This document shows, piece after piece, positions 8,702-17,565 of a DNA stretch of 35,064 bases. Below the pieces are notes generated by a model. That model searched no databases, was not told where the DNA came from, and was given only the letters and a program-made list of their open reading frames with translations. The number at the start of each line of letters is the position of its first letter. Within the stretch, counting starts at the first letter, position 1. Position numbers and translations under genes: made by a program. Source of the stretch: Hyphomicrobiales bacterium (lineage in GTDB: Bacteria; Pseudomonadota; Alphaproteobacteria; Rhizobiales; JAKIUO01); assembly GCA_027069645.1 (NCBI GenBank), contig JALXEI010000341.1, positions 1-35,064 of the forward strand, written 5' to 3'.

Positions 8702-9445
8702 ATGGCACACAAGGTACTGATTATCGAAGACGATCCCGATATTGCCGCGCTCGTAGACATGAACCTGCGCGATATCGACTGCCATTGCGAGATCGCAAGT
8801 GACGGCGAAACAGGGCTCGAATACTGGCGCAGGTCAACCGACACAAAACCGTTCGACCTTGTTGTGCTCGATCTGATGTTGCCAGGCCTTGGCGGGCTGG
8901 AAGTCTGTCAGGCCATCCGGCGCGACAAACAATATGTGCCCATCCTCATGCTGACCGCCAGAACGTCGGAACCGGATCGCGTCCTCGGGCTGGAAACCGG
9001 GGCCGATGACTATCTTGCCAAACCCTTTGGCATCCCTGAACTGCAAGCCCGCATCAAGGCGCTGTTTCGCCGTGTCGAAGCCCTTTCAAAGCCCCCGGAC
9101 ACATCCCCGGCATCGCATATTATCGAAAAGGGCAACCTTTATATCGATCCGGACCGCCACATCGTGCGGATCGATAACCGGCCCGTCGAGCTGACAGCCC
9201 GCGAATTCGATCTGCTCCATCATTTTGCCCGTCATCCGGATCGTGTCTACAGCCGGGCGCAATTGCTGGATCAGGTCTGGGGCTACAATCACGACGGCTA
9301 TGAACATACGGTCAACACCCATATCAACCGGCTGCGCGCCAAGATCGAAAAAGACCCCGCCAAACCGGTGTTCATACAAACGGTGTGGGGCGTTGGCTAT
9401 AAATTTGGCGGTTCACAGGAAAGCTCCGAGGCCGTAAACTCATAA
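8702..9445 (+). CDS. OmpR/PhoB-family response regulator
   Basis: A 247-residue protein. The receiver domain has acidic residues D10 and D11, phosphoacceptor D57 in VVLDLML, T85 in LTAR and K107 in AKPFG. A winged-helix DNA-binding domain follows (LTAREFDLLHHFARHPDRVY, HTVNTHINRLRAKIEKDPAK, VWGVGYKF). AGGGA stands before the ATG at 8702. The histidine kinase gene follows and is almost certainly the partner. The last five codons (E-A-V-N-S) and the TAA lie inside the left arm of a 157-bp hairpin element, so the element appears to have supplied the present end of the protein. The last residues after the YKFGG end of the winged helix are not expected to be structural. Confidence 0.95.
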   Translation: MAHKVLIIEDDPDIAALVDMNLRDIDCHCEIASDGETGLEYWRRSTDTKPFDLVVLDLMLPGLGGLEVCQAIRRDKQYVPILMLTARTSEPDRVLGLETGADDYLAKPFGIPELQARIKALFRRVEALSKPPDTSPASHIIEKGNLYIDPDRHIVRIDNRPVELTAREFDLLHHFARHPDRVYSRAQLLDQVWGYNHDGYEHTVNTHINRLRAKIEKDPAKPVFIQTVWGVGYKFGGSQESSEAVNS

Positions 9446-9586
9446 ACAGGATCGAAATGGCAGGGCGGATTTGCTCCCCCGCTGTGTTGCAGGTTCTTGA
9501 AAACCGGAAGGTTTCCTGCGAACCTGCGCCTTGCGGGAAAACAAATCTGCTCCTGCCATTTCGATCCTGTTTATGAGCTTACGGCC
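9430..9586. repeat. 157-bp hairpin element between response regulator and kinase genes
   Basis: The left arm (9430-9473) and right arm (9542-9586) are near-perfect inverted copies. Both begin at the outer end with GGCCGTAA[A/G]CTCATAAACAG and continue through GATCGAAATGGCAGG to GATTTG. The inside also folds: CCGC with GCGG, GCAGGTTC with GAACCTGC, and AAACC with GGTTT around a GGAA loop. The whole element can therefore form one long interrupted hairpin. The stop codon of the response regulator lies in the left arm, and the kinase ATG starts 6 bp after the right arm. It encodes nothing. It resembles ERIC or MITE-type palindromic elements in architecture but is not one I recognise. Confidence 0.9.
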
Positions 9587-9591
9587 TTGTC

Positions 9592-11064
9592 ATGCTGAAA
9601 ACCCTTTATGCGCGTCTGTCCCTGTGGCTGATCCTGCTGCTCTCGGCCATTGGCCTTCTATATATTGTGCTCAACAACTGGGCACTGCACCGGCATTTGC
9701 AACGCCTTGACCAGCAACTCAATCAGAATCTGGCCTCCGCCATTGTCGCGGATCGCAATCTGGTGCGCCAGGGACGTCTCAATGAAGCGGCGCTGAAAAA
9801 AACCTTTCAGCTCTATATGACCATAAATCCGGCCATCGAAATCTATCTGCTGGCACTCGATGGTACCATATTGTCCTATTCCGCCGATCCGGCCAAAATC
9901 AAGCGCAAAAAGGTTTCCCTGCAACCGATCCGCGCTTTCCTGAAAATGGAAAAGCCCTATCCCCTGCTCGGCGACGATCCGCGCGATCACACCCGCCGCA
10001 AGGCTTTTTCTGTCACCCCGGTGCCCTCGAAAGACAAACCCGAAGGCTATCTCTATGTGGTGCTGCGCGGCGAACAATATGCCAAAGCCGAACAACTGGC
10101 CCGCAACGGCTTTCTGCTACAAAGCAGCTTCCAAGCGCTGGTCATATCACTGGTTGTCGGTCTGCTGGCCGGTCTCATGGTTTTTCGCATGCTGACCCGG
10201 CGTCTGCATCTTCTGTCAGAAAAAATAACCGCGTTTGAACAATCGGGTTTTACCGCACCGGTTCATTTTGACGCGCCGCCAAAAAAGGGAGCGGATGAAA
10301 TCGACGTCCTGGCGACCGGCTTTGAACACATGGCCGCAAAAATTCGCCGGCAAATCGAGATTATGACCGAACAGGATGCCCTGCGGCGGCGGCTTGTGGC
10401 CCAGGTTTCCCACGATCTGCGCACCCCCCTTGCGTCCATTCTGGGCTATCTGGAACGCCTGCAACTCCGGAAAGGTGATCTGTCGGAACAACAGCGCCGC
10501 GACCTGGTCGATGTTGCCGTTCGCCAGGGTAAACGCCTGTCGCGCATGGTCGAGGAACTGTTCGAGCTTGCCGGTCTTGAAGCCCGTGAACGCGCCCCCG
10601 ATATCGAACCCTGTTCGATTGCCGAACTGGGCCAGGATATTTTGCAAAAATATGCGGTCGAGGCGGCTGCAAAAAACATAAAAATGACAATCGAGGCCCC
10701 TCCCGGGCTGCCTCTGGCGCTGGCAGATATTGCCATGCTCGAACGGGTATTTGACAATCTCCTCACCAACGCCCTGGTGCATACGCCGGAAAACGGTGAA
10801 ATCTCCCTCTCTCTTGCTGCCCGCAACAATCAGGTCGAAGTGCGTATTGCCGACAGTGGTAACGGCATACCGGCCAGCGAACTGCAACATATTTTCGAGC
10901 CGTTTTTTCAGGGCGAGAGCGGTTCCATGAATCCGGACCATGCCGGGCTTGGCCTCGCCATTGCGCGGCGCATCATGGAACTGTTGCACGGCAGCATAGA
11001 GGCTTCGAGCCGTGAGGGCCAGGGAACCGTTTTCACGCTCACACTACCGGCAACCGGGAAGTAA
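9592..11064 (+). CDS. Membrane sensor histidine kinase (HAMP-HisKA-HATPase)
   Basis: A 490-residue protein. TM1 is at about residues 8-30 (LSLWLILLLSAIGLLYIVLN). A periplasmic sensor domain of about 150 residues follows, then TM2 (ALVISLVVGLLAGLMVF) and a HAMP linker (RMLTRRLHLLSEKITAFEQS). The H-box is LVAQVSHDLRTPLASILGYL with the histidine near residue 273. The N-box is FDNLLTNALVH near 390. The G1 box is DSGNGIP, the F-box FEPFF and the G2 box GLGLAIARRI. All catalytic motifs look intact. Substrate specificity of the sensor domain is unknown. The gene starts just after a long hairpin element, which separates it from its response regulator. That hairpin could change the ratio of kinase to regulator by affecting mRNA stability or readthrough. 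Confidence 0.94.
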   Translation: MLKTLYARLSLWLILLLSAIGLLYIVLNNWALHRHLQRLDQQLNQNLASAIVADRNLVRQGRLNEAALKKTFQLYMTINPAIEIYLLALDGTILSYSADPAKIKRKKVSLQPIRAFLKMEKPYPLLGDDPRDHTRRKAFSVTPVPSKDKPEGYLYVVLRGEQYAKAEQLARNGFLLQSSFQALVISLVVGLLAGLMVFRMLTRRLHLLSEKITAFEQSGFTAPVHFDAPPKKGADEIDVLATGFEHMAAKIRRQIEIMTEQDALRRRLVAQVSHDLRTPLASILGYLERLQLRKGDLSEQQRRDLVDVAVRQGKRLSRMVEELFELAGLEARERAPDIEPCSIAELGQDILQKYAVEAAAKNIKMTIEAPPGLPLALADIAMLERVFDNLLTNALVHTPENGEISLSLAARNNQVEVRIADSGNGIPASELQHIFEPFFQGESGSMNPDHAGLGLAIARRIMELLHGSIEASSREGQGTVFTLTLPATGK

Positions 11065-11196
11065 CGGCTATTTTACCGGTATTTGTGCCTGATGTTATGG
11101 AATTGTTATAAAGTGGTGGTGAAATCGTCGCAAGACAGGCGCATATTCGCATCTGACAGAACTTGTACATGACATTAGACGAGGCACCGGACAATT

Positions 11197-12426
11197 ATGA
11201 AAAACATCATCGGACTTCTGGCCATCGCAGCCGGTTTTGCCATAATCCTGTTCTGGCAGTTTCCCAAACTGTCGGCCCAAATCGACCGCAATGACATAGC
11301 CTATCAGCAGGGCGAAATCGTTGGTGGTGATGTGGTCCGACTTGCGAGCGCCGACAAAACACAAAACCTTGCCGTGGCCACTTTTGCCGGCGGCTGTTTC
11401 TGGTGTGTTGAAGATGCATTTGAAGGCAAACCCGGTATTAAAAGCGCCATTTCGGGCTATGCCGGAGGCATGATCAAAAATCCGACCTATCGCATGGTCG
11501 GCAGCGGTCGTACAAAATATGTGGAAGCCGTGCAGGTCTATTATGACCCCAATGTCATTACCTATGAAGGCCTGCTGCAAATTTTCTGGCGCGATATGGA
11601 CCCGACCGATCTCGGTGGCCAGTTCTCCGACCGTGGCCGTCAGTATCGCCCGGTCATTTTCTATCACAATGAAAAGCAAAAACAGATCGCCGAACGCTCA
11701 AGGGCCGCTCTTGACAAATCGGGGCGTTTCCCGAAACCGGTGGTTATTCCGATTGAACCCTATACGACCTTTTACAAGGCCGAGGACTATCATCAGGACT
11801 ATTCCCGCAAGAACCCCGTCCATTATAACCTTTATACGAACGGATCCGGCCGCGGCCCCTTCGTCAGGCGCATCTGGGGCAAGGATCTCGAAATCGACTT
11901 TTCCAGATACCGTCCCAAACACAAAAAAAACGCGGCGACAGATTCGCGGCACAACAGGCTGATGACCATTGGCGCCTTCAAAAGGCCCTCTGACGATGAA
12001 TTGAGAAAAAAACTGACACCTATGCAGTATAATGTCACCCGGCACGAGGGCACAGAGCCGCCATTCAGAAATGAATACTGGAACAACAAGCGCCCGGGCA
12101 TCTATGTCGATATCATCAGCGGTGAACCGCTTTTCTCGTCAACGGACAAATTCAAATCCGGAACCGGCTGGCCGAGTTTCACCCGTCCCATTGTCAGGGA
12201 TGCCGTAATCGAAAAGACCGATCGCAAGTTCTTTATCACGCGAACGGAAGTGCGCAGCAAAAAAGCCGACAGCCACCTTGGTCATGTGTTTAACGATGGC
12301 CCCGCGCCCACCGGCCTGCGCTATTGCATCAACTCGGCCGCCCTGCGTTTTATCCCTGCCGAAGAGCTTGAGACAAAGGGCTATGGCCGCTTTGCCAAAC
12401 TGTTCAAAAAGGCCATGAAAAAATAG
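11197..12426 (+). CDS. msrAB: Membrane-anchored MsrA-MsrB fusion, peptide methionine sulfoxide reductase
   Basis: A 409-residue bifunctional enzyme. Residues 4-24 are hydrophobic (IIGLLAIAAGFAIILFW) and should act as a signal anchor placing the enzyme in the periplasm. The MsrA domain (about 58-225) has the catalytic motif FAGGCFWC with cysteines 67 and 70, and the SGYAGG motif. The MsrB domain (about 265-400) has KLTPMQYNVTRHEGTEPPF, FKSGTGWPSF, SHLGHVFNDGP and the catalytic cysteine in RYCINS near residue 377. The CxxC pairs that bind zinc in many MsrB proteins are absent, giving the zinc-free form. The protein repairs S- and R-methionine sulfoxides in oxidised envelope proteins. It follows the two-component pair by 132 bp and could be a target of it. 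Confidence 0.95.
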   Translation: MKNIIGLLAIAAGFAIILFWQFPKLSAQIDRNDIAYQQGEIVGGDVVRLASADKTQNLAVATFAGGCFWCVEDAFEGKPGIKSAISGYAGGMIKNPTYRMVGSGRTKYVEAVQVYYDPNVITYEGLLQIFWRDMDPTDLGGQFSDRGRQYRPVIFYHNEKQKQIAERSRAALDKSGRFPKPVVIPIEPYTTFYKAEDYHQDYSRKNPVHYNLYTNGSGRGPFVRRIWGKDLEIDFSRYRPKHKKNAATDSRHNRLMTIGAFKRPSDDELRKKLTPMQYNVTRHEGTEPPFRNEYWNNKRPGIYVDIISGEPLFSSTDKFKSGTGWPSFTRPIVRDAVIEKTDRKFFITRTEVRSKKADSHLGHVFNDGPAPTGLRYCINSAALRFIPAEELETKGYGRFAKLFKKAMKK

Positions 12427-12667
12427 AAATTGATCCGGAGCCCGTCCGCTACATTGTCAAGGAACCAAAAGACCGGCTTATATTCCACTACCCTTGTTAC
12501 CACTCTGCTCCCCGGTCTTGAGCCGGGAAGCAGAACGGTTGACGATCGGGAAATCCGTGATAACCTTTTTACGCTTTGCGACAGTTTGCCTTGACAGTAT
12601 CACCGGAGATTTTCACACTGCGCGGCGTAACAGCAATTCGGACAATCCTGGTCGGGGCGGCAAACTG

Positions 12668-14683
12668 ATGAACAAACAGAACGACTCGCCCCGCAAACCG
12701 GCCTTTCGCAATGACATCCAGGGACTGCGCGGTGTAGCGATTATTGCCGTCCTGCTGTTTCATTTCCGGTTTGGCGGTGCCAGTGGCGGTTTTCTCGGTG
12801 TTGATATCTTTTTTGTCATATCCGGCTTTTTGATCACCACAATTCTGCAAAAAAATACCGACCGGCCCTTCTCCCGCAACCTGCTGACTTTTTATGGCAA
12901 ACGCTTCTGGCGCATCTTTCCCGCCTGTATTGTTGTTATACTCGCTAGTCTTGCCGCGGGCTGGCTGATCCTCCTTCCCGAAGATCTCGCCCGTCTTGGT
13001 CGCTCATCCATTTTCTCGGCGCTGTTTGCTTCCGATTTTTTCTTCTTTGGCGAGGCGGGCTATTTTGACCTCTCGGGGATTTTCAAACCCCTGCTGCATA
13101 CCTGGTCGCTGGCGGTTGAAATGCAGTTTTATGCGATCTGGCCCTTTTTGCTGTTGTGGTTCTCTTCAACAGGGAAACTTTCTCTCACAAAGGCTCTGGT
13201 CCTGTTTTTCATACTGATGTTTGCGGGCAGTACGGCGCTGTCCATCGGAGATCCCGAAAACGCCTTTTTCATGATGTATTCACGCTTGTGGGAATTTGCT
13301 GCCGGGGCCATTGTCGCACTCGCGCTTTCTCGCAGACCGCCATGCTCTTCAACGGTTCTCGCCGGTCTTTTCGGCTGGCTCGCAATGATCCTGCTGATCA
13401 TATCGTTTTTCACCGTCAGCAATGATATGCTGCTCCCGGCACCCGGTGCCCTGCTCGCCGTTCTGGCGACGGCAGGACTGATCGGGCTGGGGTCGGCAAG
13501 TCCCGCGACATTCCGGCTGTTATCCTTCCCCCCGCTGGTGTGGATCGGCGAGATTTCCTACAGCCTCTATCTCGTTCACTGGCCGTTGATCGTCTATATA
13601 AGCTATCTGCTTTATCCGCAGCCCTCGTTTGCAACGCGTGCTCTGGCGCTTGCAGCCTGCCTGCCCCTCGCCTTTTTGCTTTACCGGTTTGTCGAGGTGC
13701 CCTTTCGCGACCGCGGCAAAAAGCAGCCCTTTGCTCCTGTGCTGGTCGGCACCGCGATTGCTACGCTGGCCTTTGTCCTGATCACCGGTCAGTTTGTCCT
13801 TGTCAGAGACGGCGTTCCCGAACGATTTGCAGCCCCCACACTGGCGGCCCTCGACAGGATTGAACCACACCCCGGCCCGCAAGTTAAATGGCAGGGGGGA
13901 GAAACGCTGCCTGTAACATCCCCGAAAATTGTTCTCTGGGGCGATTCACACGCCCTGCATTTTAAAAACACACTCGCGCGCGAGGCGAGTGCCGCCGGAT
14001 ACCGGTTGCAAACCCTCGCCGCCCCGAGTTGTCCGCCCATATACGGTGTCTATCTCAAGCGTCATACCCTTTCCATCGCCAAGGGCTGTTATCGCAAAAA
14101 CCGGAAGGCCCTCTATTCCATTCTTCGCAATCCTCACATCGCTATTGTGATCCTCGCCGCGCGCTGGTCTTTTTATGCCGAAACCCGTCGTTTTGGCGGC
14201 GAGGCCGGGGGGCGGGCCTTCCTCACTGACAGCAAATGGGCAGCGGTCTCCGTGTCCCGAAGCCGCAGCCATTTTGCTGGCGGCCTGCGCAACACCGTTC
14301 AACGACTGGTTGACAGTGGCAAACGCGTCATTCTGCTGGGACAGGTGCCCGAATTCGGCTTTGATCCGCCCCGCTGCATCAAGATGAGCCTTGTCAGCGG
14401 CATTGGCAGGGAGGTCTGTACGATTTCCATCGCGAAAATGCGCCAGCGGCAGAAATTTGCAGAGCAAGTCATGGAGAAGATTGCTTCTGCCAGTTCAAAG
14501 GTGCGTTTTTTTCGCACCAGCGGCCCGTTTTGCAATAATTCAGTCTGCTCGCCACTGGTTTCCGGGCAAATCGCCTACAGCGATGATGATCACATCAATC
14601 CGACGGGTGCCGATACGGCCTTGCAAAATCTGCGGCTGCCACACGCCGGAGCGGTCATCCCTGTTTCCGATAGGTCCCCATGA
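12668..14683 (+). CDS. OafA/YrhL-type membrane acyltransferase with C-terminal SGNH domain
   Basis: About 671 residues from the ATG at 12668; longer in-frame starts have no protein-like sequence. The N-terminal part is an acyltransferase-3 domain: FRNDIQGLRGVAIIAVLLFH (R and H conserved), GGFLGVDIFFVISGFLITTI, and about ten membrane helices including SYSLYLVHWPLIVYISYLLY. The C-terminal part is an SGNH hydrolase-like domain opening with VLWGDSHALHF near residue 420 and closing with the DDDHINPTGA block. Such fusions O-acetylate lipopolysaccharide O-antigen, peptidoglycan or exopolysaccharide: the membrane part moves an acyl group across and the SGNH part transfers it. The gene stands alone, 5 kb before the polysaccharide cluster. 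Its 3' end overlaps the convergent PEBP gene by 29 bp. Confidence 0.93.
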   Translation: MNKQNDSPRKPAFRNDIQGLRGVAIIAVLLFHFRFGGASGGFLGVDIFFVISGFLITTILQKNTDRPFSRNLLTFYGKRFWRIFPACIVVILASLAAGWLILLPEDLARLGRSSIFSALFASDFFFFGEAGYFDLSGIFKPLLHTWSLAVEMQFYAIWPFLLLWFSSTGKLSLTKALVLFFILMFAGSTALSIGDPENAFFMMYSRLWEFAAGAIVALALSRRPPCSSTVLAGLFGWLAMILLIISFFTVSNDMLLPAPGALLAVLATAGLIGLGSASPATFRLLSFPPLVWIGEISYSLYLVHWPLIVYISYLLYPQPSFATRALALAACLPLAFLLYRFVEVPFRDRGKKQPFAPVLVGTAIATLAFVLITGQFVLVRDGVPERFAAPTLAALDRIEPHPGPQVKWQGGETLPVTSPKIVLWGDSHALHFKNTLAREASAAGYRLQTLAAPSCPPIYGVYLKRHTLSIAKGCYRKNRKALYSILRNPHIAIVILAARWSFYAETRRFGGEAGGRAFLTDSKWAAVSVSRSRSHFAGGLRNTVQRLVDSGKRVILLGQVPEFGFDPPRCIKMSLVSGIGREVCTISIAKMRQRQKFAEQVMEKIASASSKVRFFRTSGPFCNNSVCSPLVSGQIAYSDDDHINPTGADTALQNLRLPHAGAVIPVSDRSP

Positions 14684-15131
14684 GAACCGTCTGTGCCAGT
14701 TCATGCCCTTCGATCGCCGCCAGCAGCCGGTCCTTTGTCGGTTCGCCAAGATCGTCAAGAACCACGTCGAGCGCGTAAAGCTTGAAGAAATAGCGGTGGC
14801 GACCAATGGGCGGACAGGGACCGCCCCAGCCGGTACGGTTCCAGTCATTAAGACCCTCCTTTGTCCCTGCGGGCAGAGCTTCCGGGGATATGTTTTCGAT
14901 CAGTCCGGTGCTGTCGGCAGGCAGGTTGTAAAGCACCCAGTGCACATAAACCATTTTTGGTGCCTCGGGGTCGGGGGCATCCGGATCATCGACAATCAGC
15001 GCAAAACTCTTCGTACCGGCCGGAGCGCCGCTCCACGCCAGTTGTGGTGAAAAATCCTTGCCCTCACAGGTAAATTCGCGTGGTATCTCACCCTCATGGG
15101 CAAAATCTGTGGATGTAATAACAAAAGCCAT
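14655..15131 (-). CDS. YbhB/YbcL-family Raf kinase inhibitor-like (PEBP) protein
   Basis: A 158-residue protein with family motifs: FAHEGEIPREFTCEGKDFSP (the E-F-T-C-E-G-x-D-x-S-P box), FALIVDDPDAPDP, VHWVLYNLPA, GLNDWNRTGWGGPCPPIGRH and HRYFFKLYALD. The ligand-pocket residues of the DDPDAP and GPCPP-GRH motifs are intact. Bacterial members are soluble proteins with no settled function. No signal peptide is seen. AGGAA stands before the ATG. It lies directly after sdhA on the same strand (48 bp), in the position where sdhB would normally be. It overlaps the tail of the convergent acyltransferase gene by 29 bp. Confidence 0.93.
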   Translation of the reverse strand: MAFVITSTDFAHEGEIPREFTCEGKDFSPQLAWSGAPAGTKSFALIVDDPDAPDPEAPKMVYVHWVLYNLPADSTGLIENISPEALPAGTKEGLNDWNRTGWGGPCPPIGRHRYFFKLYALDVVLDDLGEPTKDRLLAAIEGHELAQTVLMGTYRKQG

Positions 15132-15178
15132 CTGTTCCTCCCCTGGCGGTCTGCGAAATGGTGAGAAATGCGGGCATA

Positions 15179-17017
15179 TCAGTAAACCCGCTTTTTGGGT
15201 TTGATATATTCCACCTCGTTTGTCATCGTATAGGCGTGCACCGGACGATCACCGGCTTTCACCTCGCGCTTTTGCGCGTCGATCCAGTGCAGGGAATGTT
15301 TCATCCAGTTTTCATCGTCCCGTTCGGGATAATCCTCGCGGGCATGGGCACCGCGACTTTCCAGACGCCCGGCGGCGCCGGTCATGGTGGTGACGGCCTG
15401 AAGGATGAGATTTTCATATTCAAGGCTTTCAATGAGATCCGTGTTCCAGATCAGCGAACGGTCCGTGACCTTTATATCCTCGCCCTGCTCCCAGACCTTG
15501 CGCAGCAGTGCCTGTCCTTCTTCCAGCACCTCGCCTGTACGGAACACGGCGCAATTGTTCTGCATGACCTTTTGCATATCAAGACGCAACTTCGCTGTAG
15601 GCGTGCCGCCATCGGCATGACGCAAACGGTCCAGTCGCTCCAGCGCCAGTGCCCCGGCATTGCGGGGCAAATCGGCATGTTTGCCATGTGGTTCAAGCTG
15701 GGCGATGCAGCGCTCGGCCGTGGCCCGGCCAAACACCACAAGGTCAATCAGCGAGTTGGAGCCCAGCCGATTGGCCCCGTGCACGGAAACACAGGCGGCT
15801 TCGCCCACCGCCATCAAACCGGGACAAATGGCATCCGGGTCACCGTTTTTGGCCGAAATGACCTCGCCGTGGAAATTGGTCGGAATCCCGCCCATATTGT
15901 AATGCGCCGTGGGGATCACCGGAATGGGATCGCGCGTCACGTCTACACCGGCAAAAATGCGTGAACTCTCGGAAATACCGGGTAGCCGCTCATGGATAAT
16001 GGCCGGGTCGAGATGATCGAGATGCAAAAAGATATGATCTTTTTCCGGACCGACGCCGCGCCCTTCACGGATTTCAATGGTCATCGCCCGGCTGACCACA
16101 TCGCGCGAGGCCAGATCCTTTGCAGTTGGCGCGTAGCGCTCCATGAAACGCTCGCCCTCGCTATTGGTGAGATAGCCGCCCTCGCCGCGCACCCCTTCGG
16201 TGATCAGCATCCCCGCGCCATAAATGCCGGTGGGATGAAACTGCACAAATTCCATATCCTGCAAGGGCAGCCCGGCCCTGAGCACCATTGCATTACCATC
16301 GCCGGTGCAGGTATGGGCCGAGGTGCAGGAGAAATAGGTACGGCCATAGCCGCCGGTGGCCAGAATGGTGCGATGGGCGCGGAAGCGATGCAGGGAGCCG
16401 TCCTCAAGGCAAAGGGCGATAACGCCGCGACAGGCGCCCTCGTCATCCATGATCAGGTCAATGGCAAAATATTCGATAAAGAATTCGGCCTGATGGCGCA
16501 GCGACTGACCATAAAGCGTGTGCAAAATGGCGTGTCCCGTACGGTCGGCGGCGGCGCAGGTGCGCATGGCGGGCGGCCCCTCGCCAAATTCGGTGGTCAT
16601 GCCGCCAAACGGGCGCTGATAGATCTTGCCCTCGTCATTGCGCGAAAACGGTACGCCATAATGTTCCAGTTCGTAAACCGCGGCAGGCGCCTCGCGGCAC
16701 AGATATTCGATTGAGTCCTGATCTCCCAGCCAGTCGGAGCCCTTGACCGTATCATACATGTGCCAGCGCCAGTCATCCGGCCCCATATTGCCAAGCGACG
16801 CCGCCACGCCGCCCTGGGCCGCAACGGTATGGGAGCGCGTCGGAAAAACCTTGGTAATGCAGCCCGTGCGCAACCCCGCTTCCGAAGCGCCAAGCGTTGC
16901 CCGCAAACCGGCTCCGCCCGCGCCCACCACCAGCACGTCAAAATCGTGATCCACAAAATCATAAACGCCGGGTCTGGCATAAGCCGCGTTCACGCCATTA
17001 TTGTTATTGTCTGCCAT
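15179..17017 (-). CDS. sdhA: Succinate dehydrogenase flavoprotein subunit SdhA
   Basis: A 612-residue protein. The Rossmann motif VLVVGAGGAGLRAT lies near the N-terminus. The flavin-attachment histidine is in FPTRSHTVAAQGGVAAS. Substrate-binding and catalytic stretches are present: RTCAAADRTGHAILHTLYGQ, PTAHYNMGGIPTNFHGEV and SVHGANRLGSNSLIDLVVFG. The C-terminus DRPVHAYTMTNEVEYIKPKK is typical of the family. SdhA oxidises succinate to fumarate at the inner face of the membrane in complex II. The ATG at 17017 is chosen; a GTG directly before it is possible. The usual alphaproteobacterial order is sdhC-sdhD-sdhA-sdhB. Here about 1.7 kb of foreign-looking genes and repeats lies between sdhD and sdhA, and the gene after sdhA is a PEBP gene, not sdhB. 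Confidence 0.97.
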   Translation of the reverse strand: MADNNNNGVNAAYARPGVYDFVDHDFDVLVVGAGGAGLRATLGASEAGLRTGCITKVFPTRSHTVAAQGGVAASLGNMGPDDWRWHMYDTVKGSDWLGDQDSIEYLCREAPAAVYELEHYGVPFSRNDEGKIYQRPFGGMTTEFGEGPPAMRTCAAADRTGHAILHTLYGQSLRHQAEFFIEYFAIDLIMDDEGACRGVIALCLEDGSLHRFRAHRTILATGGYGRTYFSCTSAHTCTGDGNAMVLRAGLPLQDMEFVQFHPTGIYGAGMLITEGVRGEGGYLTNSEGERFMERYAPTAKDLASRDVVSRAMTIEIREGRGVGPEKDHIFLHLDHLDPAIIHERLPGISESSRIFAGVDVTRDPIPVIPTAHYNMGGIPTNFHGEVISAKNGDPDAICPGLMAVGEAACVSVHGANRLGSNSLIDLVVFGRATAERCIAQLEPHGKHADLPRNAGALALERLDRLRHADGGTPTAKLRLDMQKVMQNNCAVFRTGEVLEEGQALLRKVWEQGEDIKVTDRSLIWNTDLIESLEYENLILQAVTTMTGAAGRLESRGAHAREDYPERDDENWMKHSLHWIDAQKREVKAGDRPVHAYTMTNEVEYIKPKKRVY

Positions 17018-17063
17018 CACATCCGCCTTTTATTTTATGCTGCCATACGCGCCGCTCACAGCT

Positions 17064-17222
17064 CACACTGCCAACTCTCTGCAATATGGATCCCCGCCTG
17101 CGCGGGGATGACACAGGGGGGACCCCCTGAAAAACAGACAATCCTCGCACTTCACTGTCCTTCACGCTCCCACTGTCACCCTTGCGCTCCCATTGTCATC
17201 CCCGCGAAGGCGGGGATCCATA
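17064..17222. repeat. REP-pair block A (downstream of the GIY-YIG gene)
   Basis: This block holds two REP units in opposite orientation. The left unit at 17088-17113 is GGATCCCCGC-CTGC-GCGGGGAT followed by GACA. The right unit at about 17194-17219 is TGTCATCCCCGC-GAAG-GCGGGGATCC. Just inside the left unit is a second palindrome at 17114-17129, CAGGGGG-GA-CCCCCTG. The block is repeated in direct orientation at 17566-17720, starting with the same CCAACTCTCTGCAATATGGA. Read as protein, such repeats give DPRLRGDD-like strings; these are not genes. Paired inverted REPs are the layout called REPIN. Confidence 0.9.
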
Positions 17223-17259
17223 TTCCAGAGAACTCGTAATTGTAAAACAAACTTCCCAC

Positions 17260-17562
17260 CTACAAATCCCAATCACAGGACAAATCCGACCAATCCGGGT
17301 TATCCTCCTCGATCAATTTTATCTTCCAGTCGCGATTCCATTTTTTCAATCTTTTCTCGCGCAGGATTGCCTCACCGATTTCCTGATGCACTTCATACCA
17401 CACCAGCCTGTGAACCCCGTATTTCGCCGTAAAGCCTTCAATGACGCCTTCCTTGTGTTCCCACACCCGTCGCAATAAATTGCTGGTCACACCAATATAA
17501 ATCGTCCCGTGTTTTGAGCTGGCGAGCATATAGACATAATACTGTTTTTCACCGTTCATCAC
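17260..17562 (-). CDS. GIY-YIG domain nuclease-like protein, flanked by REP pairs
   Basis: A 100-residue single-domain GIY-YIG protein. The motif YYVYMLASSKHGTIYIGVTS contains the two short strands (YVYML and IYIGV). NLLRRVWEHKEG carries the catalytic arginine, VHRLVWYE the next strand, and AILREKRLKKWNRDWKIKLI the conserved glutamate and the KxWxRxxK helix. This is the small YhbQ/UPF0213-like class found in many proteobacteria. The gene lies exactly between two direct copies of a REP-pair block, and the whole unit sits between the genes of the sdh locus. A role of the nuclease in the spread or maintenance of these repeats is inference. The reading frame is intact. The first codons (MMNGEKQ) abut the repeat block. 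Confidence 0.9.
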   Translation of the reverse strand: MMNGEKQYYVYMLASSKHGTIYIGVTSNLLRRVWEHKEGVIEGFTAKYGVHRLVWYEVHQEIGEAILREKRLKKWNRDWKIKLIEEDNPDWSDLSCDWDL

Positions 17563-17565
17563 TCA

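Noticed and set aside
15158..16714. Plus-strand frames of 268 and 240 residues opposite sdhA
   Set aside because: Both are antisense shadows of a highly conserved gene. The translated strings resemble reverse reading of sdhA codons.
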